Assembly: GCA_030917105.1 (NCBI GenBank)
Contig: JAUPVI010000013.1
Coordinates: forward strand, 1-8,008
Length of the DNA: 8,008 nucleotides
Reading direction: 5' to 3'
Source: Candidatus Babelota bacterium
Lineage (GTDB): Bacteria; Babelota; Babeliae; Babelales; JAUPTZ01
Both the position numbers and the translations under genes were made by a program. The notes below the pieces were generated by a model, which ran no database searches, had not been told where the DNA came from, and saw only the letters and a program-made list of their open reading frames with translations. This document shows positions 1 through 6,386 of this stretch, piece after piece (the stretch's first letter is position 1; each line of letters starts with the position of its first letter).

Positions 1-359
1 AGCGCTTTTGGTGCAGCATTCGCTATTTGCTCAGCAATTTCTTCATGATACATATGAGATGTTTTATTGCGCTCTTCTATCATAGAAATGAGACCCTTAG
101 CTTCCTGCTCACTTATAAGATGGTGTAACGCCGCCGTTCGAGCGATTGGCTTTGGCCCTGTCTCCAAGCCAACAAATCATTGCACGATCTCTAAATACGC
201 CTTCATACATTTCCAAAAACCGTCAACACAATACTCAAGCCGCTGAATAACAGAGTCCCGATAGGCCAGCAAATCTTCATTTTCCTGATACTCGTCTGGA
301 GATAGCACTTTCAACTTAGCCGCATACAGTAGCGTTGCTCGCTCAAGTGTAAAAAGCAT
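1..359 (-). pseudogene. hepT: HEPN-domain toxin (HepT / HI0074-like), interrupted by in-frame TGA, runs off window edge
   Basis: HepT-type HEPN proteins are small all-helical ribonucleases or tRNA-targeting toxins, neutralised by a partner nucleotidyltransferase that AMPylates the Tyr of their Rx4HxY motif. Reading from the ATG at 359, the first 60 codons give the N-terminal half, including RDSVIQRLEY and FWKCMKAYLE, which look like the first helices of the HI0074 family. TGA stands at 179-177. The same frame then stays open to position 1 and encodes the expected second half, with RNKTSHMY at codons 97-104: R97 (71-69), H102 (56-54) and Y104 (50-48). The first half alone lacks the catalytic motif. 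About 119 codons are visible against a usual 130-145, so the true end lies just outside. The ATG overlaps the mntA end by 17 bp; the frame is closed by TAA two codons upstream, so this is the only start. No Shine-Dalgarno precedes it, which suggests translation coupled to mntA. A genuine nonsense mutation, a sequencing error or readthrough could each explain the TGA. The family call is firm; functional status is unknown. Confidence 0.8.
146..172 (-). other. Small inverted repeat just 3' of the in-frame TGA of hepT
   Basis: Arms 146-152 (TTGGCTT) and 166-172 (AAGCCAA) are exact reverse complements around a 13-base loop. On the hepT mRNA the stem starts 4 nt after the TGA. Stem-loops shortly after stop codons can stimulate readthrough, but a 7-bp stem with a large loop can easily arise by chance, so this is recorded with low confidence. 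Confidence 0.25.
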
Positions 360-376
360 TTTTTACACTTGAGCGA
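339..376. repeat. Perfect 17-bp inverted repeat with 4-base loop over the hepT start codon
   Basis: Arms are 339-355 and 360-376, and the loop is 356-359. One arm reads TCGCTCAAGTGTAAAAA and the other is its exact reverse complement. On the minus-strand mRNA the loop is AUGC, so the hepT AUG is exposed in the loop while the stem covers the last codons of mntA and the first codons of hepT. No T-run follows the stem on either strand, so a simple intrinsic terminator is unlikely. It may gate toxin translation, or it may be a palindromic insertion or a footprint of fold-back DNA synthesis. The structure is certain from sequence; its role is inference. Confidence 0.9.
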
Positions 377-672
377 ACTTGTGAGTTATTTTTTTTCCAT
401 ATAACCCAATCCTTTTCTATAACAGCTAAAAACTCTGGAGTTACCCCATGTACATCAACAACATCGACATGCACATACACATTACTCTCTTCGATATCTG
501 AAGTAATTTTGTACATCACCTCAGATAATATTTTTTTACCTGCATCAATAGCAATATCATAGTCGGCACCATCCTGCTGCGTACCTCGCGCCCGTGATCC
601 GAAAAGCATAATTTTGCATCCGGGCAGATACTTATGAATAATCCGAGTGAGTTCTTCTCTGACATCAATCAT
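343..672 (-). CDS. mntA: Minimal nucleotidyltransferase (MNT) antitoxin, MntA family
   Basis: This 109-residue protein has the DNA polymerase beta-type minimal nucleotidyltransferase core. GSRARG at residues 25-30 is followed by D37-Y-D39, giving the GSx10DxD signature, and the likely third metal-binding acid is D70 in VHVDVVD. Members of this family paired with HEPN proteins act as antitoxins, transferring AMP from ATP to a tyrosine of the toxin in the cytoplasm. All catalytic residues are present, so the enzyme looks intact. The ATG lies 2 bp after the thrS stop (TAG-GA-ATG), with a GGAG 11 nt upstream inside thrS; it therefore has no room for its own promoter and is probably co-transcribed with thrS. 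It ends in TGA 17 bp inside hepT. Five 60-base rows of this stretch hand-count to about 39% GC, against about 53-55% in sampled rows of thrS and recJ, which hints at later acquisition. An orphan MNT with another role remains possible. Confidence 0.88.
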   Translation of the reverse strand: MIDVREELTRIIHKYLPGCKIMLFGSRARGTQQDGADYDIAIDAGKKILSEVMYKITSDIEESNVYVHVDVVDVHGVTPEFLAVIEKDWVIWKKNNSQVRSSVKNAFYT

Positions 673-674
673 TC

Positions 675-2399
675 CTACAAACTCTCCGCCTGATGCTCCG
701 CCCGCACCAATTCTCCCAGTGCATCAAGCGCAATACCAAACCGCTGCGAACCGTCAAGCAAACGCAACGTAACTGTTTGTTGCTCACGCTCTTTATCACC
801 AAGCACAAACATCCATGGAATTTGCATCAATTGTGCGCGCTTAATTTTGGCATTAATTTTGTCTGAGGTCGTATCAATCGTCGCACGTACACCCAGATGC
901 TTTAAGTGTGCAAGCACTGAATATGCATAGTCGCTCTGTGCGTCAGTAATTGTCATAATACGCACTTGTTCTGGCGCGATCCAAAACGGTAAGCGCCCCT
1001 TGTAGTGCTCTAGCAAAATGCCCATAAATCGCTCAATCGAACCATACAACGCACGGTGAATCATGATCGGCCGTTGGCGCGATTGGTCACTCGAGACATA
1101 TTCGATCTCAAAATTCTGCGGCAAGAATGGATCAACTTGCACCGTACCGCACTGCCATTGACGACCCATGGCATCTTTAATGCGAATTTCAATTTTTGGT
1201 CCGTAGAATGCGCCTTCGCCATCTTGAACAGTAAACTCTATCCCACGGCTTTTCATCGCTTCGCTTAACGCAGTCGTCGCATGTTCCCAAAGCTCATCAG
1301 TCCCAATTGATTTAGCGGGACGTGTCGACAACGCATACGAAATTTCCTGGAATCCAAATTTACGATAGATAGTCTCAGCCATCGCAAGCACTGCTGCAAC
1401 CTCTTCCTGAATTTGCGAAAGTGTACAAAAAATATGCGCGTCATCCTGCGTAAACGTACGCACCCGGAATAAGCCGTGCAACACTCCAGACAATTCGTAG
1501 CGATGCACCAACCCGTATTCTGATAGCCGAAGCGGTAGCGCGCGATATGAATGCAAGTTTTCTTGATATACCATAACGCTAGACGGACAGTTCATTGGCC
1601 GTACACAGTGCGTTTGATCATCAATCTGTGTGAAATACATATTTTCTTTATAGTTGGCGTAGTGCCCTGAGGTATGCCACAAATTCTCATGCATAATAAG
1701 CGGGGTCTTAATTTCTTGGTAAGTATCCTGCTGCAACCGGCGGCTGTAATTAATCAATTCATTATAAATAACTGTACCGCGTGGATGGAAAAACGCAGCT
1801 CCTGGCGATTCTTGACGAAAGGAGAAAAGATCAAGTTGTTTGCCCAGCGCACGGTGATCATACTTAATTGCATCTTCCACTTGTTTTTCATACGCCACTA
1901 AATCTTCTTTGGTCGCAAATGCAACACCAGTAATCCGTTGAAGTGGTTGCCCGTTACGGTCAGCGCGCCAGTAAGAACCAGAAATGCCAGTAAGTTTGAA
2001 GTGCTTCAACACGCCGATGTTTTCTACGTGGCCGCCACGACACAAGTCGGAGAACGAACCCTGTGTATACACCCCAACCGTATCTCCCGGAATTGCTTCA
2101 AGCATTTCCATTTTAAATCGATTATGTGCAAACAGCGGCCGCGCTTTTTCTTTTGGCACTTGACCGCCGACTACATCATACGCTCGCGCTGCAATTTCAT
2201 GCATTTTTGCTTCGATGCGCGGCAAGTCTTCTTCTTTAAAATTGTGCATTGGGAGAAAGTCGTAAAAGAAGCCATATTCCGTCGTGGGCCCGATAGTCAA
2301 CAATGTATCTGGAAACAGCTCAAGCACCGCTTGTGCTGCCAAGTGAGCGCAGGAGTGGCGAAGATTATCAAGATACTGTGAATTGTATTGATGACTCAT
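675..2399 (-). CDS. thrS: Threonyl-tRNA synthetase, form lacking the N-terminal TGS domain
   Basis: ThrRS is a cytoplasmic class II synthetase that charges tRNA-Thr from Thr and ATP and removes misattached Ser. The 574 residues begin at the editing domain: H15 and H19 of HSCAH, plus C120 and H124 of CRGGH, match the editing-site residues. The catalytic core follows from about 190 to 470. Zinc ligands are C271 (MNCP), H322 (DDAHIF) and H448 (IHRA). Motif 2 is around HGLFRVRTFTQDDAHIF (308-324) and motif 3 is around IHRALYGSIERFMGILLE (447-464). The HGTP anticodon-binding domain fills about 475-565. The usual length is near 640; the missing part is the TGS domain, and an in-frame TAA just upstream of the ATG shows that it is not merely misannotated. 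The usual NCPGH reads NCPSS here. AAGG lies 9 nt before the ATG. It is divergent from the PIN-PhoH gene and is followed 2 bp downstream by mntA. Confidence 0.96.
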   Translation of the reverse strand: MSHQYNSQYLDNLRHSCAHLAAQAVLELFPDTLLTIGPTTEYGFFYDFLPMHNFKEEDLPRIEAKMHEIAARAYDVVGGQVPKEKARPLFAHNRFKMEMLEAIPGDTVGVYTQGSFSDLCRGGHVENIGVLKHFKLTGISGSYWRADRNGQPLQRITGVAFATKEDLVAYEKQVEDAIKYDHRALGKQLDLFSFRQESPGAAFFHPRGTVIYNELINYSRRLQQDTYQEIKTPLIMHENLWHTSGHYANYKENMYFTQIDDQTHCVRPMNCPSSVMVYQENLHSYRALPLRLSEYGLVHRYELSGVLHGLFRVRTFTQDDAHIFCTLSQIQEEVAAVLAMAETIYRKFGFQEISYALSTRPAKSIGTDELWEHATTALSEAMKSRGIEFTVQDGEGAFYGPKIEIRIKDAMGRQWQCGTVQVDPFLPQNFEIEYVSSDQSRQRPIMIHRALYGSIERFMGILLEHYKGRLPFWIAPEQVRIMTITDAQSDYAYSVLAHLKHLGVRATIDTTSDKINAKIKRAQLMQIPWMFVLGDKEREQQTVTLRLLDGSQRFGIALDALGELVRAEHQAESL

Positions 2400-2511
2400 C
2401 GTTATTTACCTTTCGTATCATGGACTCTTTTATTTATTTTAATTTTGTGATCATACTGATGGAGCTTACCTATAAATCGAGCCTTTCGCAAACATAGAAA
2501 GAGGAGACGTA
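2400..2511. promoter_or_regulatory. Divergent promoter region between thrS and the PIN-PhoH gene
   Basis: This 112-bp AT-rich spacer separates divergent starts. For thrS the best -10 candidate is TATGAT at 2455-2450 on the minus strand, but I see no convincing -35 at 16-18 bp. For the plus strand, TATAAA at 2471-2476 could be a -10; TTGTGA at 2445-2450 lies 20 bp before it, which is too far for a standard -35. Ribosome sites flank the region: AAGG at 2412-2409 for thrS and GAGGAG at 2501-2506 for phoH. I saw no T-box or other leader structure, and the spacer is too short for a classical T-box. Confidence 0.45.
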
Positions 2512-3831
2512 ATGTTGCACAATACGCTGCCTAAAGTAGAAATCGCAGTACTTGATACTGATGTATTCCTTAAAGACCCGTATGCACCACTTTCACTTCA
2601 CATCCAAAACATAATTGTACCGTTCCAGGTTCTTGAAGAACTTGACGACCTCAAGCGCATCTCCGGCGCCATTGGCCGCCAAGCCCGCCAAGCCATCCAC
2701 CTCTTCGAGGCTCTCCGCCTCAAAGGCGATCTTCATCAAGGAGTGCGCCTCGAAGACGAAAAAACACCAATAATCACCGTAGCCCCACTCAGTTTCTTTC
2801 AAGATCCAATGGTCAGCACTGACGACGCCGTGCTCGCAACCGCCCGTCACTACCAACTGCAAGGCAAACACACCCTCTTATACACCCAAGACATTAATAT
2901 GCGCCTCAAGGCGGCCAGCAGTGGTATCACCAGCCGCGAGTTCAAGGCAACGGCGTTCAGTATGCCAAATCAATTTGCCAGTGTTATTCATGAACAGATA
3001 CCGGCAAAAGACCTGAAGGCAATCACCCAAAGCAAAATCATGGAGGTGCTCACTCACAAGCCAACGTACGTCAATCAGTTCATCAAACTCATGAGCCAAA
3101 ACAATCCAGAAAACTACCGCATTTTCCGCTATACCGGCGGCGAACAATTTCATGAAATACAAAGCAAACCAATTATGAACTGCTTCACGCCAAAAAACGC
3201 TGAGCAAGCAATGACCCTCGATCTTCTGATGGATGACTCGATCGAGCTCGTCAGCCTGATTGGTAAAGCCGGTACCGGCAAAACATTCTTGGTTCTTCTT
3301 GCTGGCCTGGTGAAAGTTCTCCATGAAAAAACACACCGTCGCATCATGGTGACTCGCCCGACCGTTTCGCTGGGACCGGACATCGGATTTTTGCCCGGTG
3401 ACGTTAACGAAAAAATAGAAAACTGGATGTACCCAATTTTTGATAACATTGGGATCATTGGCAGCGAAATTAAAAAAGCAAAGTTGCCGATGAGCATCTC
3501 GGTTGAGGATTTGCGAAAAGCGAATCAGTTGAGCCTGCAGGCGATCACTTACATGCGTGGCCGCTCGCTGCCATATCAATTTATGTTTATCGATGAAGCG
3601 CAAAACTTAACTCCTTTAGAACTAAAAACTCTCATAACCCGAGCAGGCAAGGGAACGAAAGTTATCATCGCCGGCGACCCGGAACAAATCGATACACCGC
3701 ATTTAGGGTACGATAGCAACGGGCTTGTGGTTACCACGCGGCAGTTCATGAATGAGAAATGTTTTGGAGTTGTTCAGCTACATACGAGTGAACGAAGTAA
3801 TTTGGCTCAGAAGGCGGCGGAACTGCTGTAA
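2512..3831 (+). CDS. PIN-domain / PhoH-like ATPase (PhoH2 type)
   Basis: This 439-residue protein fuses an N-terminal PIN nuclease domain to a PhoH ATPase, the layout of PhoH2 proteins, which combine ATP-dependent RNA unwinding with RNA cleavage. PIN acids are visible at D15 (VLDTDVFL), E42/E43 (VLEELDDLK), D104/D105 (STDDAVLATA) and D127 (TQDINMRL), so the nuclease site looks complete. The PhoH part has Walker A GKAGTGKT (251-258), the family block TRPTVSLGPDIGFLPGD (281-297), MRGRSL (348-353), Walker B FMFIDEAQN (357-365), GDPEQID (388-394) and a late SERSNLA (426-432). The length is normal for the family. The ATG is preceded by a strong GAGGAG 5 nt away. It is transcribed alone, divergently from thrS and convergently with cmk. 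Some PhoH2 genes have a small upstream antitoxin gene, but the 112-bp upstream spacer does not hold one. The substrate RNA is unknown. Confidence 0.93.
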   Translation: MLHNTLPKVEIAVLDTDVFLKDPYAPLSLHIQNIIVPFQVLEELDDLKRISGAIGRQARQAIHLFEALRLKGDLHQGVRLEDEKTPIITVAPLSFFQDPMVSTDDAVLATARHYQLQGKHTLLYTQDINMRLKAASSGITSREFKATAFSMPNQFASVIHEQIPAKDLKAITQSKIMEVLTHKPTYVNQFIKLMSQNNPENYRIFRYTGGEQFHEIQSKPIMNCFTPKNAEQAMTLDLLMDDSIELVSLIGKAGTGKTFLVLLAGLVKVLHEKTHRRIMVTRPTVSLGPDIGFLPGDVNEKIENWMYPIFDNIGIIGSEIKKAKLPMSISVEDLRKANQLSLQAITYMRGRSLPYQFMFIDEAQNLTPLELKTLITRAGKGTKVIIAGDPEQIDTPHLGYDSNGLVVTTRQFMNEKCFGVVQLHTSERSNLAQKAAELL

Positions 3832-3904
3832 GCATTCCATACCAGGATATGTGAATTAGGCTGCTATGCCCGTCCATCGTCCGCCGCGACACCGGCCTCA
3901 TACC

Positions 3905-3932
3905 CGCCACGGTAATTTCAGTTACCGCGGCG
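3905..3932. terminator. GC-rich hairpin between convergent genes, candidate bidirectional terminator
   Basis: Arms 3905-3915 (CGCCACGGTAA) and 3922-3932 (TTACCGCGGCG) pair over 11 positions around a 6-base loop. The one mismatch is A opposite C on the plus strand, but a tolerated G-U wobble on the minus strand, so the stem is better in the cmk transcript. The rest of the 126-bp spacer (3832-3957) has no gene that I can see. No clean T-run follows the stem in either direction; the plus side has only TATTACATTCTTGTT. Its position between phoH (plus) and cmk (minus) is what supports a terminator role. Confidence 0.45.
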
Positions 3933-3957
3933 TATTACATTCTTGTTAAAAACAAAA

Positions 3958-4659
3958 TTACAACAAATAACTCAATACCAACGTCACACACGCTTCCAAA
4001 CTAAGCCGCGTGGTATCTAAAATAACCGCATCTTCTGCAGGACGCAGTGGGCTAATCGGCCGCGTCAAATCGCGCATGTCGCGCATCAACACTGCCGCCG
4101 CAATTTCTTCCTGACTCATCCCTTGTGCTTGACGTAGTTTATCAGCCTGCGCACGACAAACACGCATGTTGAAATCAGCAGTAATAAAAAACTTATGCTG
4201 TGCCTGCGGAAACAAGACCGTGCCACAATCGCGACCATCAATCACAATGTTATGCCGACCACCAAGCTCTCGCTGTAATGCCCGCAGCCCCATTCGCACA
4301 AGCGGCACACTGCTCACGTGTGATGAACTCCAATCGACCTCCGGCGTACGCAGCTGCATTGTTACATCAACACCATCAACAAAAATAGTCGCTCGACCAT
4401 CTCCGTAACTATAGGTTAAGCGAGCCTTATACCGTTCAACCAACTCTGGCGTCCAAAACACCGCCAGGTAAATCTCTTCACGCGAATAGTCTTGTGACGT
4501 CAGATAGCCCATAGCACGATACAAAAGGCCGGTATCCAAATAAAAGTAATCCATGTGCGCTGCAATTGCTTTTGCAATAGAGCCCTTGCCAGACGCAGTC
4601 GGACCGTCAATAGTAATAACGCAGTTCATGGTAGAACGCGGCGAAACATGGCAACTCAT
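3958..4659 (-). CDS. cmk: Cytidylate kinase (CMP/dCMP kinase)
   Basis: Cmk phosphorylates CMP and dCMP with ATP in the cytoplasm, feeding CTP and dCTP synthesis. The 233 residues show the P-loop GPTASGKG at 19-26, LDTGLLYRAMG at 41-51 (CMP-site region), the family block DGRDCGTVLFPQAQHKFF at 141-158, and the lid and C-terminal block RDMRDLTRPISPL at 193-205, followed by AEDAVILDTT. The length is normal for the family. The chosen start is the ATG at 4659, which overlaps the recJ stop as ATGA and has GAGGAG (4670-4665) 5 nt upstream. A second ATG at 4629 would give the more usual N-terminus MNCVITIDGP but lacks a ribosome site, so the 10-residue extension is probably real. Last gene of the lysS-recJ-cmk unit, ending in TAA 25 bp from a hairpin. 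Confidence 0.95.
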   Translation of the reverse strand: MSCHVSPRSTMNCVITIDGPTASGKGSIAKAIAAHMDYFYLDTGLLYRAMGYLTSQDYSREEIYLAVFWTPELVERYKARLTYSYGDGRATIFVDGVDVTMQLRTPEVDWSSSHVSSVPLVRMGLRALQRELGGRHNIVIDGRDCGTVLFPQAQHKFFITADFNMRVCRAQADKLRQAQGMSQEEIAAAVLMRDMRDLTRPISPLRPAEDAVILDTTRLSLEACVTLVLSYLL

Positions 4660-6386
4660 ACTCTCTCCTCAAAGCAAACATCTATTCCCTGCAGCTCAAT
4701 CGTCGCATTCCCCTGCCACTCATTAGCCACCACATGCACGGCTACCGCAAAAGGACGATCCCCTTGTGCACACAGCGGCTGGTATAATTCCGGTCGGTTA
4801 AAAAACATAATTGGCTTCAACACCCCATTGCAAAACAACATACATTTCACATGCTTATCCTTGAGCAACCGAGGCTCCTGAATTAACGTCACCCCTTCAA
4901 CTACCAATACCGGTTCCGGATTTGCATTCCCAAACGGCTCCATCAGCTGCATTTGCGCATAGAAGTTTTTGCTGAGGTCAGCCAGATTTACTACCGCATC
5001 AACCGCCAACGTTAGTACCAGATCGTCCGGCGTCAGCTGCGCCTGCAACAACACCTCAAGTCGCTCTTTGAGCTCAGGTAGCTTTGCCGCCGGAAGACTT
5101 AACCCCGCCGCACAAGCATGTCCGCCAAAGGTGGTCAGCAGATCACTACAACTCGCCAGAGCTTCAAACATATTAAATTGTGGAATCGAACGACATGAGC
5201 CTTTTGCCATGCCATCCTTGGTCAAATGAAACAATATAACCGGCCGCCCGTACTGCTGCATCAATTTACCAGCAACCAACCCAATCACACCCGCAGGCCA
5301 ATTGTTGCTGCCAGCCATGATCAAATATTCTTGTGAAAGATCGATACTTCCGGCTTCGATAGTCTCCACGATTTCATCAAAAATACCCCGGTCGACCCGT
5401 TTGCGTTCCTCGTTAATCGACTTAAGCGTCACCCCAACCTGCATCACCTGCCCCATATCAGCACTGATCAGGAAAGTAACTCCTTCTCGTGCGTCGTCAA
5501 GACGACCCAATGCATTGAGTTGTGGCGCAATGGCAAACCCAATATCACGCGAACCTAACAATGCCTTATCAGCCACGTTGCCATTTGCAGCTAACACTTG
5601 GACGGCAAAACTACGATTTTGATTAATATGTGCCAGCCCTTTTTGCACCCAATACCGATTTTCGTGCCGCAGCGGCACCACGTCAGCCACTGTGCCAAGC
5701 ATCAGCAATTCATAGGCTTTTGACGGCATTTCTCGGCTCAACCGCTGATAGATAATAGTCATAATCTTAAAAATAACGCCAACTCCCGCAAAATCTTTGT
5801 ACGGATATGGGCAGTCTGGCTGGTGCGGATTTACAATAACATCAGCTGGCGGCAACTCCCCGTGCACTTGGTGATGGTCAGTAATAATAACCGACAGGCC
5901 AAGCGCCTTGGCATCGGCCACCGCTTGATGAGCGGTAATGCCGTTGTCCACCGTCACAATAAGGTCATACTTATTTTCGGCTGCCTTGCGCACAATCTTA
6001 GAGGAAAGGCCATAGCCATCTCGTACCCGATTGGGGAGAAAATAATTAATATTCGCCTCCAACGGCAACAGACAAGAAAGCATGATGGCAGTCGAAGTTA
6101 TTCCGTCAACGTCATAGTCACCAAAAATAAGAATCTTTTCGCGCTTCTCAAGAGCCAGCATAATGCGATCGGCTGCCGCAGTTGCCCCTTTAAGAATCGC
6201 TGGATCGGCCACCCAATCACTACTCATCACTAAGTACTGTTGCGCTAACGCCGGGGTACAATAGCCGCGCACATATAATGCACGCGCCAAAGCACGATCA
6301 ATGCTACACGCCTGCGCCAGGTGATGCACCGCCGCTTCATCGGCCAGCGCCAACTGCCAACGGTACTTAAGGCCGTGGTGTTGCAT
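4656..6386 (-). CDS. recJ: Single-stranded-DNA-specific 5'-3' exonuclease RecJ
   Basis: RecJ degrades single-stranded DNA 5' to 3' during RecF-pathway recombination, mismatch repair and base excision repair. The 576 residues match the usual length. The DHH domain carries DYDVDG (90-95), VDNGI (146-150), the name motif DHH (170-172), and LGTVADVVPL (230-239, D235), all of them metal-binding motifs. NALGRLDDA (291-299) follows. The DHHA1 domain has AGSNNWPAGVIGLVAGKL (358-375) and the diagnostic GGHACAAG (421-428). A C-terminal OB-like domain includes EPFGNANPEPV (483-493). Nothing essential is missing. The ATG overlaps the lysS stop by one base (TAATG), with GAGG 4 nt upstream and AGGAGG further back, and the gene ends in an ATGA overlap with cmk. 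Both overlaps point to coupled translation within one transcript. Confidence 0.97.
   Translation of the reverse strand: MQHHGLKYRWQLALADEAAVHHLAQACSIDRALARALYVRGYCTPALAQQYLVMSSDWVADPAILKGATAAADRIMLALEKREKILIFGDYDVDGITSTAIMLSCLLPLEANINYFLPNRVRDGYGLSSKIVRKAAENKYDLIVTVDNGITAHQAVADAKALGLSVIITDHHQVHGELPPADVIVNPHQPDCPYPYKDFAGVGVIFKIMTIIYQRLSREMPSKAYELLMLGTVADVVPLRHENRYWVQKGLAHINQNRSFAVQVLAANGNVADKALLGSRDIGFAIAPQLNALGRLDDAREGVTFLISADMGQVMQVGVTLKSINEERKRVDRGIFDEIVETIEAGSIDLSQEYLIMAGSNNWPAGVIGLVAGKLMQQYGRPVILFHLTKDGMAKGSCRSIPQFNMFEALASCSDLLTTFGGHACAAGLSLPAAKLPELKERLEVLLQAQLTPDDLVLTLAVDAVVNLADLSKNFYAQMQLMEPFGNANPEPVLVVEGVTLIQEPRLLKDKHVKCMLFCNGVLKPIMFFNRPELYQPLCAQGDRPFAVAVHVVANEWQGNATIELQGIDVCFEERV
4665..4670 (-). 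promoter_or_regulatory. Ribosome binding site of cmk
   Basis: GAGGAG on the minus strand lies inside the last codons of recJ and 5 nt before the ATG at 4659. It favours this start over the internal ATG at 4629 and fits translational coupling at the ATGA overlap. Confidence 0.75.

Noticed and set aside
177..179. UGA read as Trp or Gly (alternative genetic code), or as selenocysteine, in hepT
   Set aside because: About twenty Trp codons in the window are all TGG, no TGA interrupts the five large genes, and TGA ends both recJ (overlapping the cmk start) and mntA. The small stem after the TGA does not look like a proper SECIS, and I know of no HepT with selenocysteine.
339..376. Hairpin as an intrinsic terminator
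   Set aside because: No T-run follows the stem on either strand; the T-rich part is inside the stem itself.
1938..2381. Open frame of 147 codons on the plus strand inside thrS
   Set aside because: It is antisense to the conserved editing domain, with no domain and no convincing ribosome site.
2400..2511. T-box or other tRNA-sensing leader upstream of thrS
   Set aside because: The spacer is only 112 bp, is shared with a divergent gene, and shows no T-box-like structure or terminator.
2400..2511. Small antitoxin gene upstream of the PIN-PhoH gene, as in some PhoH2 modules
   Set aside because: The spacer is AT-rich with stops, and no open frame of useful length with a ribosome site fits before 2512.
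2878..3603. Long open frame (241 codons) on the minus strand inside the PhoH gene
   Set aside because: It is antisense to conserved PhoH motifs, has no recognisable domain, and arises from the codon bias of the true gene.
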